Below are positions 21,543 to 34,541 of a stretch of 64,000 nucleotides of DNA, piece after piece. The translations under genes were made by a program, and so were the position numbers. The stretch is from Muraenolepis orangiensis (taxonomy: Eukaryota; Chordata; Actinopteri; Gadiformes; Muraenolepididae). A model generated the notes under the pieces. It was not told where the DNA came from. It worked only from the letters and a program-made list of their open reading frames with translations, and searched no databases. The stretch spans positions 29,063,314-29,127,313 of the forward strand of contig CM051005.1 in NCBI GenBank assembly GCA_027704905.1. Reading direction: 5' to 3'. Each line of letters begins with the position of its first letter. Positions within the stretch are counted from its first letter, which is position 1.

Positions 21543-21635
21543 AGAGTGCCAACTCGTCGGGAATATATGACAGAGTGCTATAAGGACCACCGTGGGTCCT
21601 GACACTCTTTCATATTCCCGACAAGTTGGCACTCT
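21543..21635. repeat. 24-bp-arm inverted repeat
   Basis: Arms 21,543-21,566 and 21,612-21,635 are complementary at 23 of 24 positions (AGAGTGCCAAC.CGTCGGG core). The 45-nt loop holds a second inverted pair (AGGACC/GGTCCT). Confidence 0.85.
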
Positions 21636-21659
21636 GTCTGGAAACCTTTACCTCATATT

Positions 21660-22200
21660 TAGACCCATGCTGGTCCAGGGACACCAGCCCAACTCGGGAC
21701 CCAGATACACCTAACCACCAGCCCAAGCCTGGACCCAGGTACACCCAACAACCAGCCCAACCCGGGACCCATGTACACCTGACAACCAGGTCCCAACCCG
21801 GGACCCAACAACCAGCCCAACCCGGGACCCATGTACACCTGACAACCAGGTCCCAACCCGGGACCCAACAACCAGCCCAACCCGGGACCCATGTACACCT
21901 GACAACCAGGTCCCAACCCGGGACCCAACAACCAGACCAACCCGGGACCCAACATCCAGCCCAACCCGGGACCCAACAACCAGCCCCCCAACCAGGGACC
22001 CAACAACCAGCCCGACCAGGGACCCAACAACCAGACCAACCCGGGACCCAACAACCAGCCCCCCAACCAGGGACCCAACAACCAGCCCAACCCAGGACCC
22101 AGGTACACCTAACTACCAGCCGAACCTGAGCCCCAGGAAGACCTGACCACCAGACGAACCTGAGCCCCAGGAAGACCTGGCCACCAGCCGAACCTGGGCC
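21660..22200. repeat. CCCGGGACCCA-type minisatellite
   Basis: About 20-25 variable units of 'aacccgggacccaacaaccag' type, including three near-identical ~60-bp higher-order units (21,770-21,945). The 150-200-residue ORFs on both strands are artefacts. Confidence 0.9.
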
Positions 22201-22259
22201 CCCACCCTTAAGCACCCCTACCCGGCCACATTATTGAAAAAACCAACCCACAAAGTTCC

Positions 22260-22566
22260 GGGACCAGACCCATGGTGGTCCAGAAACAGACCCATGGTGG
22301 TCCAGATCCAGACCCATGGTGGTCCAGAACCAGACCCATGGTGGTCCAGAAACAGACCCATGGTGGTCCAGAACCAGACCCATGGTGGTCCAGATCCAGA
22401 CCCATAGTGGTCCAGAACCAGACCCATGGTGGTCCAGAAACAGACCCATGGTGGTCCAGAACCAGACCCATGGTGGTCCAGATCCAGACCCATGGTGGTC
22501 CAGAAACAGACCCATGGTGGTCCAGAACCAGACCCATGGTGGTCCAGATCCAGACCCATGGTGGTA
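22260..22566. repeat. CCCATGGTGGTCC array, block 3
   Basis: Fourteen 22-bp units 'gacccatggtggtccagaacca' with regular aac/aaa/atc variants. The period of 22 leaves several frames open. Confidence 0.92.
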
Positions 22567-22679
22567 AAAATAAATAATAAAATTGAAAAAAAATGTGTAT
22601 GGAAATGAGTATGGACTTTGTCGGAAAAAACTTTGTTTTTCCAGACAGTGGGGAGCCCCAGGAAGACCTGGCCACCAGC

Positions 22680-23062
22680 CAGGAGGAGTAGAGGAGAGGG
22701 CTCAGCACGCATCCCTGGGGGGCTCCCGTGTTGAGGGTCAGTGGCTCTGAGGTGGTGCTGCCCATCCTCACCACCTGGCGGCGGTCTGACAGGAGGTCCA
22801 GTATCCAGCTGCACGTGGATGGGGGCACACCTAGACCTCTCAGCTTGGTGTCGAGTTTGGCAGGAACTATCGTGTTGAACGCTGAGCTGTAGTCCACAAA
22901 CAGCATTCGCACATAACAGTTCTTTCCCTCCAGGTGGGAAAGGGCAGTGTAGAGGGCCATGGCAATTGCGTCGTCCGTGGATCTGTTTTGACGATATGCA
23001 AATTGCCATGGGTCCAGCGTGGCAGGTAACACGGAGCAAATAAAGTCATTACCAGTTGTCAT
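22680..23062 (-). mobile_element. LINE reverse-transcriptase fragment
   Basis: The minus strand encodes QFAYRQNRSTDDAIAMALYT, CYVRMLFVDYSSAFNTIVPA and LNTGAPQGCVLSPLLYS, conserved RT blocks of CR1/L2-like LINEs. Homology ends abruptly at 22,680, before the YADD block, where the tandem-repeat region begins. Confidence 0.75.
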
Positions 23063-23149
23063 TACCAGTGATCACAAAATCTCTTACAATCTAATTTATT
23101 TGCAGGAATATTCAACTTAACGGGCACCTTGAGCAACCCTCAATAAAAT

Positions 23150-23440
23150 CAGTTGGCTAGTCAATGGATGAATGAACAAAACAATCAGCCAATCATTCAA
23201 TCACTCACTTAATAGCAATCCTATAAATGAACAAAATCTATCGCCCAATGAATCAAATGAATCGACATATGATCCGATTAAATGAATCAATGAATCAAAT
23301 AAAACAAATCAAATGAACCAATGAATCAAATTATCAATGAATGAATTAATCAAATAAAACAAATCAAATGAACCAATGAATCAAATTATCAATGAATGAA
23401 AATTTGATCAATCAAATCAAATAAATCAAAGTAATCAATA
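23150..23440. repeat. AATCAA/AATGAA low-complexity repeat
   Basis: Irregular 'aatgaatcaaat' sequence, including a ~60-bp direct duplication (23,290-23,400). Confidence 0.8.
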
Positions 23441-23547
23441 AAGGGGATTACCATCCCTATATTACTATATACCGGCTTAGTCGTCAATATAGAATATATT
23501 TTCATGTTTCAGTATATCAATATCACAAGATATGCGTGTACCAGGCA

Positions 23548-23549
<2 letters not shown>

Positions 23550-23623
<74 letters not shown>

Positions 23624-23634
23624 GGCAATAGCAG

Positions 23635-23684
<50 letters not shown>

Positions 23685-23692
23685 GCGTGCAA
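23550..23692. repeat. (TG)n microsatellite
   Basis: Two long TG runs are separated by 'agagagggcaatagcagc'. Confidence 0.95.
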
Positions 23693-23984
23693 CACTTACT
23701 ACAGCAGCGGATCCTTACAGAGGATCCTTACAGTTCTAGCGTTGCAATTCAAACGCATAAGAGTTTTAAACCGTTAAAACCTTCTGACCGGGATGAGTCA
23801 TTTGGATGAGTCACCATATCTATTATACCAAACAAAACACACAGTGTTTATTTGTACAAGTCCCCCAGTGTAGAAGCAAACATGTGAGGCTCACTTACAG
23901 CTAAAAATATTACATTATGCTTTCTACAAAAGGTGTGTTGCTTTTTTGTGTCACAATCTTTGTTTTGCACTGCTGTATATACAT

Positions 23985-24280
23985 TTATATATATTTAAAT
24001 ATATAACTGTTGATATAACTGTGTACCCCTGCTCACTACCTGTTGATACTTGTATACTGATCTGTATATATATATATATTCCTATAATTCTGCACATATC
24101 TCATACCTACTCTATAAGTTATTTTATACCTGTTTTTACATCGTATTCAACCCCTGTACATTATATATTAACATGCATTTTGCTGTAACATTTGCACTCT
24201 GGTTAGATGCCAACTTATTTTCGCTGTACTGTACTTGTGCTGAGCACTGACAATACATTAGAATCTAATCTAATCAACTA
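23985..24280 (+). repeat. LINE 3'-UTR copy
   Basis: The segment from 'tgtacccctgctcactacctgttgatac' to 'gacaatacattagaatctaa' is the inverted counterpart of 32,535-32,860. The TCTAA repeats at its end look like a LINE tail. Confidence 0.6.
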
Positions 24281-24289
24281 ATGTACGAT

Positions 24290-26300
24290 GACTTGTAATG
24301 TGTGTGAATCACAACAGCCATATTTAATGGACGGATCTGATACAACACTCCGAGAGGCACGCTAACTTAAGATAAATGATGTCAATCAGAGAGGGTGCTA
24401 TCGCAATGGATAACGCCTCAAAACAGGAGAGGCCAAAGATGGAGCTGTTCCTCTGCAGCGCGCCACTAAGGCGGCGAGGGGCCGTTATTGAATATATTAG
24501 TCATCTACCTTAATAGCTCATTATTCCTCCCAAGCACCTTGGCCTGGGATTTATGGTAATCACACAAGAGAGAGAGAGAGAGAGCGGGGGGGAGAAAGTC
24601 AATGTGTTCCGTCTTGCGCAGTTTAGCTCCGAGCGGCTCTCGATGCCGAGAGACGGAGGAGGTGACGGGGTGGAAAATATTCCTTTATAGGACGGGGTTC
24701 CAAGGTTCACAAGTTCAACTGCCCCTGCTCCCCCCCCTGCCCCCCCCCCCCCGCCTCCACCTCCCCCCACGCCCCTCGTTTCCCGCCAAAAAGAAGTGAC
24801 TCAAGGTGGACATAAGTAACCGCACCAACGGGGGCCAATTAGACAATGACAGACGGACCCAACATTGGCACCACTGGCCCGTCAGTTACCCGCCGCCTGG
24901 AGATCCATCAGGAGGAGCAGGGATGGAAAACCCAATGACAAACTCAATTCTCCTATTGATCGGACATCCCCCACACACTCGACGCCGGTCCCCCCCGCAC
25001 GACGGCCCCCACCAACCACCAAAAAGTGTGTGCATGTGCGTGCATGTGTGCGTGTGTGCGTGTGTGTGATGTTGATTTGGAAATTCAACTACATCCAGCG
25101 GAATTGATATCTGGACATGAGGTCATTTTGACCTCATGTCCATTTTGACCTGCAGGCCTGCTCCAGTCATGAGCGGCGCGGTCACATGACCTCCTGGTCT
25201 GAAACAGCAGGTCCACGGAGAGCCTCAAAGGGCAATCAGTCAAACTGTAAGAGAAAACACCTTTCCCTCTCCCCGGGTCAATGCATTAGACTCTGGGTCA
25301 TTACCAACATAACTAGCCACCAACAGCAGCTTTGAGAAGCCATTGGGTGGAACAAAAACAACATAGCCCTGTGTGTGTGTGTGTGTGTGACACACGGCTG
25401 TATAATATTAAGAAGTGTGAGCGAGAGAAGGGAGGGAGAAGGTATTGGTTAGGTCAAACCGCCCTCCTCATCAGCGTCAGGGTCCAGCAGGGTTGGTTTT
25501 CTTCTCTTCCCTGAGCCCACACAAGCCTTCCTCTTACAACCCTCAGCCTGGCGGCTACGGAACCAGACAACCCATAAGAAAGAGAGGTCTCAGTTTGATT
25601 TATACGCGCGCGGGCGTGGTGATGTCAACAGAAACAATTGATTTTCACAGACAATGTTTCATATGAATATGTTTCAAAACGTAACTGTCATCTCAATTAT
25701 TCTTTTTTTAGAAATGACTATTGATGATACCAATCAGTTCTCTCAGACTAGTTACCTAGTTGGTCTGTCGCCTGTGTGTGTGCGCATCCATCTAGGACTA
25801 ACTTCACAATTAAAGGAAAGAGATTAGATTCTCAATTCCTCAGGTTGGCCGCCCTCCTAAAGCAATAGCTCATCAGAACTACAGGGAAAGTAGAGAAAGT
25901 ACAAATCAATGTTTTTTTTAAAGAGTTGCTGCAGCAGCCACCTGGAGAAAAAGGAGGTGCATTTAGTCAAAGAGGAGTTGACTGAAAGCCATTAGCTCTG
26001 GTCTGTTCCTAAACGGAGAGCAGCGCACCGCGCCTATAGGGACAGCACTTCTCCAGATCTTGTTTTATGGCGCCATTATCGAGAAATCCATATAAATGTT
26101 TGTTTTACATTAACGGCTCTGGGCTACGGTATTTTTCTCACTCGGCCGTACGAACCGTTTCATCGGTTGATTGACTACTACTCTTTGATGTGATGGCAGC
26201 ACGTTTAATGGTATTATCACGCTGGTTTATTGTGAGGAGGCCGGGTCAAAATAATCAGCGAAAATATGGCGAAAGCGGCAAATTTAGACGTGATGCCCTG
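24290..26300. other. Low-repeat intergenic stretch, candidate conserved non-coding DNA
   Basis: Apart from small CA/GT/AG runs (24,567-24,590; 25,025-25,068; 25,372-25,390) this is complex sequence without ORFs that resemble proteins. Parts such as 24,450-24,560 and 25,925-26,280 are balanced in composition and free of recognisable repeats, unlike the rest of the window. Conservation is not tested. Confidence 0.3.
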
Positions 26301-26304
26301 GTTT

Positions 26305-26562
26305 GTTTTAGGAGAGGGTTTTAGGAACGGCTGGTTGTTTAGGAGAGGGTTTAGGACGGCTGGTTGTTTTAGGAGAGGGTTTTAGGAACAGGCTGGTTGT
26401 TTTAGGAGAGGGTTTTAGGAACAGGCTGGTTGTTTTAGGAGAGGGTTTTAGGAACGGGCTGGTTGTTTTAGGAGAGGGTTTTAGGAACGGGCTGGTTGTT
26501 TTAGGAGAGGATTTTAGGAACAGGCTGGTTGTTTTAGGAGAGGGTTTAAGGAACAAGCTGGT
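26305..26562. repeat. 33-bp minisatellite
   Basis: About eight copies of 'ggctggttgttttaggagag' plus 'ggttttaggaaca'. Confidence 0.92.
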
Positions 26563-27158
26563 TGCGTCAGTAATGCCCAGGATCCCAGCCCTGAATACAG
26601 GCTGTCCTGAGCCAGCAGCACGCCAGGAGGGAGCCCAAACCCACCTGTCAATCATCCTCAGATTATCTCCAGCAAAACGCACCCAAATCCTGCCTAATTT
26701 GAGGGGTGGAAGAAAAAGCCTCACAGAGAGGAAACTCTTACGCAGAACCGGCCGCAAAACGTACGGCTGGTTCTGCCGTTCTTACGACAAATGGACTCTA
26801 GCATCGGCTAGACGGGACCTGTTCTCCGGGGCTGGTGGAGGCGCGAGGAGCGCCAGACTGCAGCCATCAGCAGTCTGGCTCTCCTCCTCCTCGTCGTCCT
26901 CGACGAGAGAGCTCCAAGAAGACGGCGGAGGTCTCCTTCGAGATCTCTCGGAGGAGGACGCTCTCTCCAAAACGCCTTCCGCGATTGAGGGCCTCCCGCT
27001 GGGCACCGCAAGATGGAAAACGTCCCCTTGTGGGAACCGTGGGGGCATGTGCTCCTTTATGGCCTCGTCACAGCAGGGGGTCAACACAGTGGAGAGGAGG
27101 AGACGAAGAGAGAGGGAGGGAGAGAGAGAGAGACATGCAGACATAGACACAGAGGGAG

Positions 27159-27295
<137 letters not shown>

Positions 27296-27489
27296 AGAAA
27301 GTAGAAAGTGAGAGAGGATTGCTTCTCCGTTTCCTATACCTGTAGTTCTGAACATATTCTTTTGCACTTAAAGACCACATGTGGCTTTCGTCTTCGACAT
27401 GTTATAAGGTGAGATGTGTATTATCAATCCCAGAGGGGAACTGTATGACCCATATATCGTCTGCTGCTCACTCTGCTCTCCTCAGGTTG

Positions 27490-27790
27490 ATCCGGACATC
27501 TCCCTACCCTCCTCTCTCTCTCTCCATCCTTCTCTCACTCTCGAATTATCTCCCATCCCCTCTCTCCCTCTCCCCTTCTCACTCTCTCCCTCTAGTATTC
27601 TCTCATTCTCTCTCCATCCTTCTCTCACACTAGTATACTCTCTCTCTGTCTCTCTCCCTTTCCCTCTTCCCTTCTCCCTCTTTAGTATTTTCTGTCTCTC
27701 CCCTTTTCCCTCTCTCCTAGTATTCTCTCCATCCTCTCTCTCTCTCTCTCTCTCTTCCTCTCTCTCTCTCTCCATCCTTCTCTCACTCCG
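27490..27790. repeat. TC-rich low-complexity tract
   Basis: Imperfect 'ctctctccatccttctctca' units. From 27,791 to 28,430 nothing recognisable is present. Confidence 0.85.
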
Positions 27791-28436
27791 GTGTCACGGC
27801 TGTCCGTAGTCTTCCGGAAAAATACACACATAGGACAAACGACCACGTTGACGTCCTGGCGAGGGTGGAGAGACGAGAGGGCCCTCGGGCCCTGCCAGGG
27901 GGGGCTCCAACACTGGCTAATGAACCGGGGCCCTTAGTGCACCATTGGCCAACGGGTGAGACACAGACACAGACCCCTGGTGGTCTGGGGCCTGGTGGTA
28001 TCCCCACTCCATCCACATGTTGTCCAATGCTCATAATAGTACGGTAGCAGGCCAGCGTGCACAATGAGCCAGAGCAGCACACCATCTGTTCTGTGGCATC
28101 CTTACTATTTTATTATTATGAAAACAGTATTAGTTTTTAGTTTTGTCTTGCCCTTTGGCGGAGGGTGTTTAGGGGGTGTCATAAACATATGGCTTTTTGA
28201 GTCTGCAGACCCACTACATTCAGTGCTGATATGGTTCTTCATAATATTGAATTAATAAATGTGGTATTCAGTGTGGACTTTAGGAGAGGGGTAAAGATAG
28301 TTTGCTGTTGGACATTCCACAAGATATTCCAGAATAAACTTTTAAAGCTCCCATACAGAATATCAGGCCTTTATGATTTTTATTTTTTTTTAATAGATTT
28401 TCAAACGTATTAAACTTTTGAATCAAAACAGATGAT

Positions 28437-28442
28437 TTTATT
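28437..28442 (-). terminator. abca4 polyadenylation signal candidate
   Basis: The minus strand has AATAAA about 540 bp beyond the abca4 stop. Another lies near 28,110. Both are candidates only. Confidence 0.3.
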
Positions 28443-28534
28443 CCTCTAAAGAACGAACAACCCATGGAGCTGCTCTGCACTGGGCACATTTGAGGAGTGC
28501 TTTGAAAGTTCTCAAGGTCACATTACACATACAA

Positions 28535-28595
28535 TACATATATGTATATATATATATACGTATATATATATATACATATATATATATATACATCT
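28535..28595. repeat. (AT)n / ATATATAC low complexity
   Basis: Alternating purine-pyrimidine TA-rich DNA in the presumed abca4 3' UTR or just beyond. Confidence 0.85.
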
Positions 28596-28977
28596 TTATA
28601 TAAAACAGGAGTCATGGTCAGTGGATTCATGGGGTTGACTCCTCACATATTTAGACGTAGAAGTAGTTGATTTTTGCTTGTAGAGAACTCAGCAAAACTC
28701 ATTAACTTTTGCTAAAGTGTTACTTTCATTGTCAAATAAGCCGACTAAAAGTAGCCTGTTTCGCTCTCGCCGTTTTAGCAGGATAACAACAAACATAAAT
28801 TGTTGCCAAATTTCGTTTTTTTTGGCTCACAATTTGACAGGTGACCGACCACAATGTCCTCATCTGGGTTTTAAGAGTTAAATTGGCTGGAATGTTCTGG
28901 AATCTTTCCAGTGGATAAAAGGGTAGTTTGTTTTGTTCTAGATGGGGGGGGGGGGGGGGGGTCCATTCTTCTTCTTG

Positions 28978-29091
28978 TCATTTCTTCCTTCTGAGCGGTG
29001 AAATCTTTTTCTTGTTTGAGCCGGCGTTGCGTAGGCGTGTGGTGATGTCATCGTCTTCTCCCGACTGCTGCTTGGCGAAGTTCACAAACAC
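28978..29091 (-). CDS. abca4: abca4 terminal exon with VFVNFA motif
   Basis: After acceptor cccacgcag the exon encodes VFVNFAKQQSGEDDDITTRL then a Lys/Arg-rich end (NKKKISPLRRKK) and TGA at 28,980-28,978. VFVNFA is the conserved ABCA C-terminal motif. The basic tail differs from the mammalian end I recall. Confidence 0.88.
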   Translation of the reverse strand: MFVNFAKQQSGEDDDITTRLRNAGSNKKKISPLRRKK

Positions 29092-31159
29092 CTGCGTGGG
29101 AAACACACCGGTCACCGGAAGAGACCAACCAACAAAAACACCTTCCTCCTGCAGGCTTTATATCCAGTGCTTACCAATTTAAAAAAAAACCATCAAATCC
29201 TTAACCTGTTGCAAACCAAGGAACACACTTCTGCTTTCTGCTTTGCACGTTGTTTGCAATTCTGCAGCACACTTCTTGCACTAACACTACATTAAGAAAC
29301 TTCATTTAAAAAGGAAATCTTGAAATCTCGAAAATGAAAAACACTACATGAAATAGGAACAGCCCCCCCCACACACACACACACACACACACACACGAAA
29401 ACACCTCACGCACTAATCAAATTGAACACTAATCAGCCTTAACACTACTAATAGGCCTCAGACAGGATCACTAAACCAACACACAATCTCTACAACATAC
29501 TGTTACAAAGGCCATACAGGTCTGAAACGTCAAAGAGAGAAAGTAAAACTAGTATAAGTCCAATACCATATTTGTCCACCATAAATATCCATATACTTCA
29601 GTGAAGAGACCCTCAGTTAGACTGTTTAGAATTTTTTTTGGAAGAATATTGTGATATTTATCGATGTTGTGTTTAAAATTCCCCATAAATATTGCGATCG
29701 TACATTAATATTCCATATGGCCCAGCCCTAGTTGGGCTGGCGTGACACACAGGACATTAAGTGCTATTTATGAATCTATTTATGAATGACTATTCGCTAT
29801 CCGTACCCATCACCGAGCATCCATTTGAGCCCAACATGTCTACTGAACGTTTAGACAGATATTCCAGCGAGCAGGGAGTCCTTAGAAGGAGCCTTACAAC
29901 ACCTCCTGGCAGCGTCCAGAGAGGGAGTGGATTGGTCAGACGAGGTGGTGGATGGAGGGTCCGGTCGTACCTGGTCCAGCGTGGTCTGGGACACGGAGTA
30001 GTCCTCGATGCTGAGCAGCTCCTTGTTGGCGGCCACCAGCTGGAAGATGCGCGCCAGGGAGGCGGAGGCCACGGCGTACTGCAGCGTGTTGTAGTGCCTC
30101 TCCCGCTGGACGCAGCCGGCGAAGCTGCTCTCCATGAAGCTCTGGGCGGGGCCCAGGTCGGGGGCGGAGCCCGGGACGGACGCCTTCACCTTCATGGTCA
30201 CCACGTAGCCGTCCCCGAACCTGGAGGACCGGGGGGCCACAACGTGTGGAGGCGCATTTACAGATTAGGAAGATAGGTTGGTCAAAATGCGGTTTTACGT
30301 TTTAAGTAAATCGTTCTCGCGATGAGATTAGATTGTAGCATCGATACCGCGTGATCAATATCGTTCAGATTTTCTATTTCTGACCGAGGGCGGGGCGACA
30401 GACAGGCAGGACGGTGGCGCTGGGTGCGTTTGCACCCGGTCGATCCGGGGGACACCGTGAAGATTGAGATCCACGTCCTCCGTTTGGCCCTCTTATCTCT
30501 ATGTCTCTCTCCCTGGACAGACCTACAGACCCCCCCCCTGTGCCCTCTGTTCACCAGGCTGGGGGCCCGTCCTGTTCCTCCCCTGAATCAGCTACAGTTC
30601 ATTCTGATGATCAGGCCGGCAACTTTATGAGCCCATAAAAGCCTCATAAAAATAAGAGCACATAAAGTGAACACACATTTTTTCCCTAATTTTCCCTTAA
30701 ATTTTGTTTCCTTTATTGAACCTCTACGAAAAGGTAATACATCTTCTTTGTTGATCGTTAACATGAACCTTAAATGAATATGTCTGTTCTTTTATAGAAA
30801 GTTGGGACTAAAAATACAGTTATAGTGATGCTCTAGGTACCCTCAAAAGGCTCTATGTTAAATAGTCCCCTATCTTCACAAACATATAGGACTTACATTA
30901 CTGGAGTTTATCATAATACTGCAGTACGATCCAAGAGGTAAAACTTTGTTCCCTGACCTTTAAAAGTGCATCAAATCATTGAGGCTAGATTTAGATCCAG
31001 CCTCTAATGGGATACGGTAACCAGGAACTGAAAGAAACCGAGATGCAAGAATCAAGGAAATATTTAGTAGTGACTGAAAAATAGGACAGACGGACAGACA
31101 GACAGACACAGAGAGAGCGAGAGAAAGATAGATAGACAGACAGACACAGAGAGAGAGAC

Positions 31160-31202
<43 letters not shown>

Positions 31203-31465
31203 CAGACAGAGACAGACAGAGAGAGCGAGAGAAAGATAGATAGACAGACAGACACAGAGAGAGAGACAGACAGACAGACAGAGACAGACAGAGAGAGCGA
31301 GAGAAAGATAGATAGACAGACAGACACAGAGAGAGAGACAGACAGACAGACACAGAGAGAGCGAGAGACAGACAGACAGACAGACAGACAGAGACAGACA
31401 GAGAGCGAGAGAAAGATAGATAGACAGACAGACACAGAGAGAGAGACAGACACAGAGAGAGAGAC

Positions 31466-31522
<57 letters not shown>

Positions 31523-34507
31523 TAGATAGATAGATAGATGTATTTCCGTATCTGTAAAGTCAAGTGGAGAGACAGATGAAGTAGGCTTCCTCCATTCCGC
31601 CACTTTACAGCTAGGGCCTTCCTGGGGCCACTTTACAGCTAGGGCCTTCCTGGGGCCACTTTACAGCTAGGGCCTTCCTGGGGCCACTTCACAGCTAGGG
31701 CCTTCCTGGGGCCACTTCACAGCTAGGGCCTTCCTGGGGCCACTTCACAGCTAGGGCCTTCCTGGGGCCACTTTACAGCTAGGGCCTTCCTTGGGCCACT
31801 TTACAGTTAGGGCCTTCCTCGGGCCCTTCGGGGGCCAATCTCTGATTTGAGGAAGAGAAGCCAAGAGGCTGATGGATGGAGTTTCGTATTTTCAGACGTC
31901 GATCACAAACAACTGAATTCTTCAACGCACTCAGAGAAGCAATCAAAGTCACCCAACACTAAAACATTTAAAAACGATATAATTATAACAATGGTAATAT
32001 TGGTAATTGGCTAAAACAAACAGCTTGAAGACAAACACGGCCGCTTCCACGCTTATTTTAACAATTCAAGATTCACTTCAATGTTTGTTTTGAGTTTTGA
32101 ACGACGGATGACTCTCAGCGGCCCACGGTGGGTGAGTTCTAACCACTGTTTAGTGGCTTGAGGCGGACCACTAGATGATCATCAAGGCCTTTCACAGACC
32201 ACATCGTATTAAAAAGGCAAAATAATAGATAAATACACGAGTGCAGTGAGCACGGCAATGGTGTTCCCAACTGACCACACGGCACCACTGTAGAAAGAAA
32301 ACCTATCCTATGAGATATGAAATGAGGCTGAGGTGGGACCACAGCGGATCACCACTCACTTGTACTTGAGATGCTGGGTGGTACCCAGACACTGGAAGGA
32401 GCCGTTCACCATGATGGCCAGCCGGGTGCACAGCGCCTCACACTCCTCCATGCTGGAGGGGGAGCACCAAGATTACATTACATGACATGACATGACATGA
32501 CATGACATGACATGACATGACATGACATGACATGACATTACATTAGATTCTAATGTATTGTCATTGCACAGCACAAGTACAGTACAGCGAAAATTATTTG
32601 GGATCTAACCAGATTGCAAATGTTAATGTTAAACAGTAAAGTACATAGTAATATACAATGTACAGTGGTTAAATAGGATGTAAAAACCGTCTACTAGGTA
32701 TAAAAACAGGTATAAAATAACTTATAGAGTAGGTATGAGATGTGCAGACTTATAGGTTTATATACTGTATATACATATATATATATATATACACTGGTAA
32801 GTATATATATACTAAGTATCAACAGGTAGTGAGCAGGGGTATGCAGTTACGGTATATCCACAGTTGTAGATTAAAATATATACGGTAAGTACAGGAAAAA
32901 ATGTACATGGCTGTCATACAGGTATGTAAACAATGAATATGTAAACTACAGGTAGAGGTAGGGAGTTATGATTACAGTGCAAGATGATCACCACGACGAC
33001 AACAACAACAACAACAACAACAGCATTAGCAGCAACAGTCATCCATCCAGTCTCCACTTTGTCAAACACGGCTGTCTCTTTGAACTTTAATGTGGTGACA
33101 CATCTTTCTCTTTGGCGGCTGACGGCCATCAAAACAAGGCAATTCATTAGCGCCGCGGTCACGCTACGAAGCCCGACAACATGGCAGCTTTATTAATAAC
33201 ATAAAACAACACATACAACCGTTAGCACCCCTGTTATGGACCAGCTGGTACGGCAGGGTATGTGTGTGTGTGTGAGAGTGAGTGAGTGTGTGTGTGAGTG
33301 TGTGAGAGAGTGAGTGTGTGAGAGAGTGAGTGAGTGAGAGAGTGAGTGACTGTGTGCCTAAGTGCATGAGTGAGTGAGTGAGTGAGTGAGTGAGTGAGTG
33401 TGTGAGTGTGTGAGTGTGTGAGTGGTGTGAGTGAGGTGAGTGAGTGAGTGAGTGAGTGAGTGAGTGAGTGAGTGAGTGACTGTGTGCCTAAGTGCATGAG
33501 TGAGTGAGTGAGTGAGTGAGTGAGTGAGTGAGTGAGTGAGTGAGTGAGTGACTGTGTGCCTAAGTGCATGAGTGTGTGAGTGAGTGAGTGAGTGTGTAAG
33601 TGAGTGAGTGAGTGAGTGAGTGAGTGAGTGAGTGAGAGAGTGAGAGGAAGTGCGTCCACCTGTGTGAGGTCAGCACCACGGCCCTCCCGTCCTGGATGAT
33701 GCCCATGATGGCGTTCCACAGGAAGCGGCGTGAGTGGGGGTCCATGCCGGTGGTGGGCTCATCCTGAAGATAGACAGGAGGAGGAAGAGGAGGAGGAGGA
33801 GGAGGAGGAGGAGGAGGAGGAGGAGGAGGAGGAGGAGGAGGAGAGGGAGAGGAGGAGGAGGAGAGGGAGAGGAGAGGAGGAGGAGGAGGAGGAGGAGGAG
33901 GAGGAGGGAGGAGGAGGAGGGAGGAGGACGAGGAGGAGGAGGGAGAGGAAGATGAGGGGCAAACCTGAGGCTCCAAACTCCCAAATACATAAAACATTTG
34001 AATGTTTTAATGTCTAATCTGTCTTCAGCATGCGGCAGGAGATTCTACATGCGTGCCGGTTTGTCTCCTCTGTATAAAACCTGCTGGGCCGGGCCTGACT
34101 GAGGACATATCCCATCTGGGCCCGTGGACCCATGTCACTGACAGGGTTAGGGTTCACTCACCAGTAGCACCAGCGCCGGGCAGCCGATCATGGCGATGGC
34201 GGTGGAGAGCTTGCGTTTGTTGCCTCCGCTGTAGGTTCCCGCGCAGCGATCGGCGTACTCCGTCAGCCCCAGCTGCTGGATGCCCCACTCCGCCACCTGC
34301 AGGCCACAGAGGAGACAGCATACTGTCACGTGTGTGTGTGTGTGTGTGTGTCAGTGAGTGAGAGACAGAGTGTGTGTGTGCGTGTGAGAGAGACAGAGTG
34401 TGTGTGTGTGGTGTGTGTGTGTGTGTGTGCGAGAGTGAAAGAGTGTGTGTGTGTGTGTGTGTGTGTGCGTGAGTGAAAGAGTGTGTGTGTGTGTGTGCGT
34501 GAGTGAA

Positions 34508-34541
<34 letters not shown>

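Noticed and set aside
22208..23062. A 284-residue minus ORF as one gene
   Set aside because: Only the first ~130 residues are LINE RT; the rest is the 22-bp array in frame.
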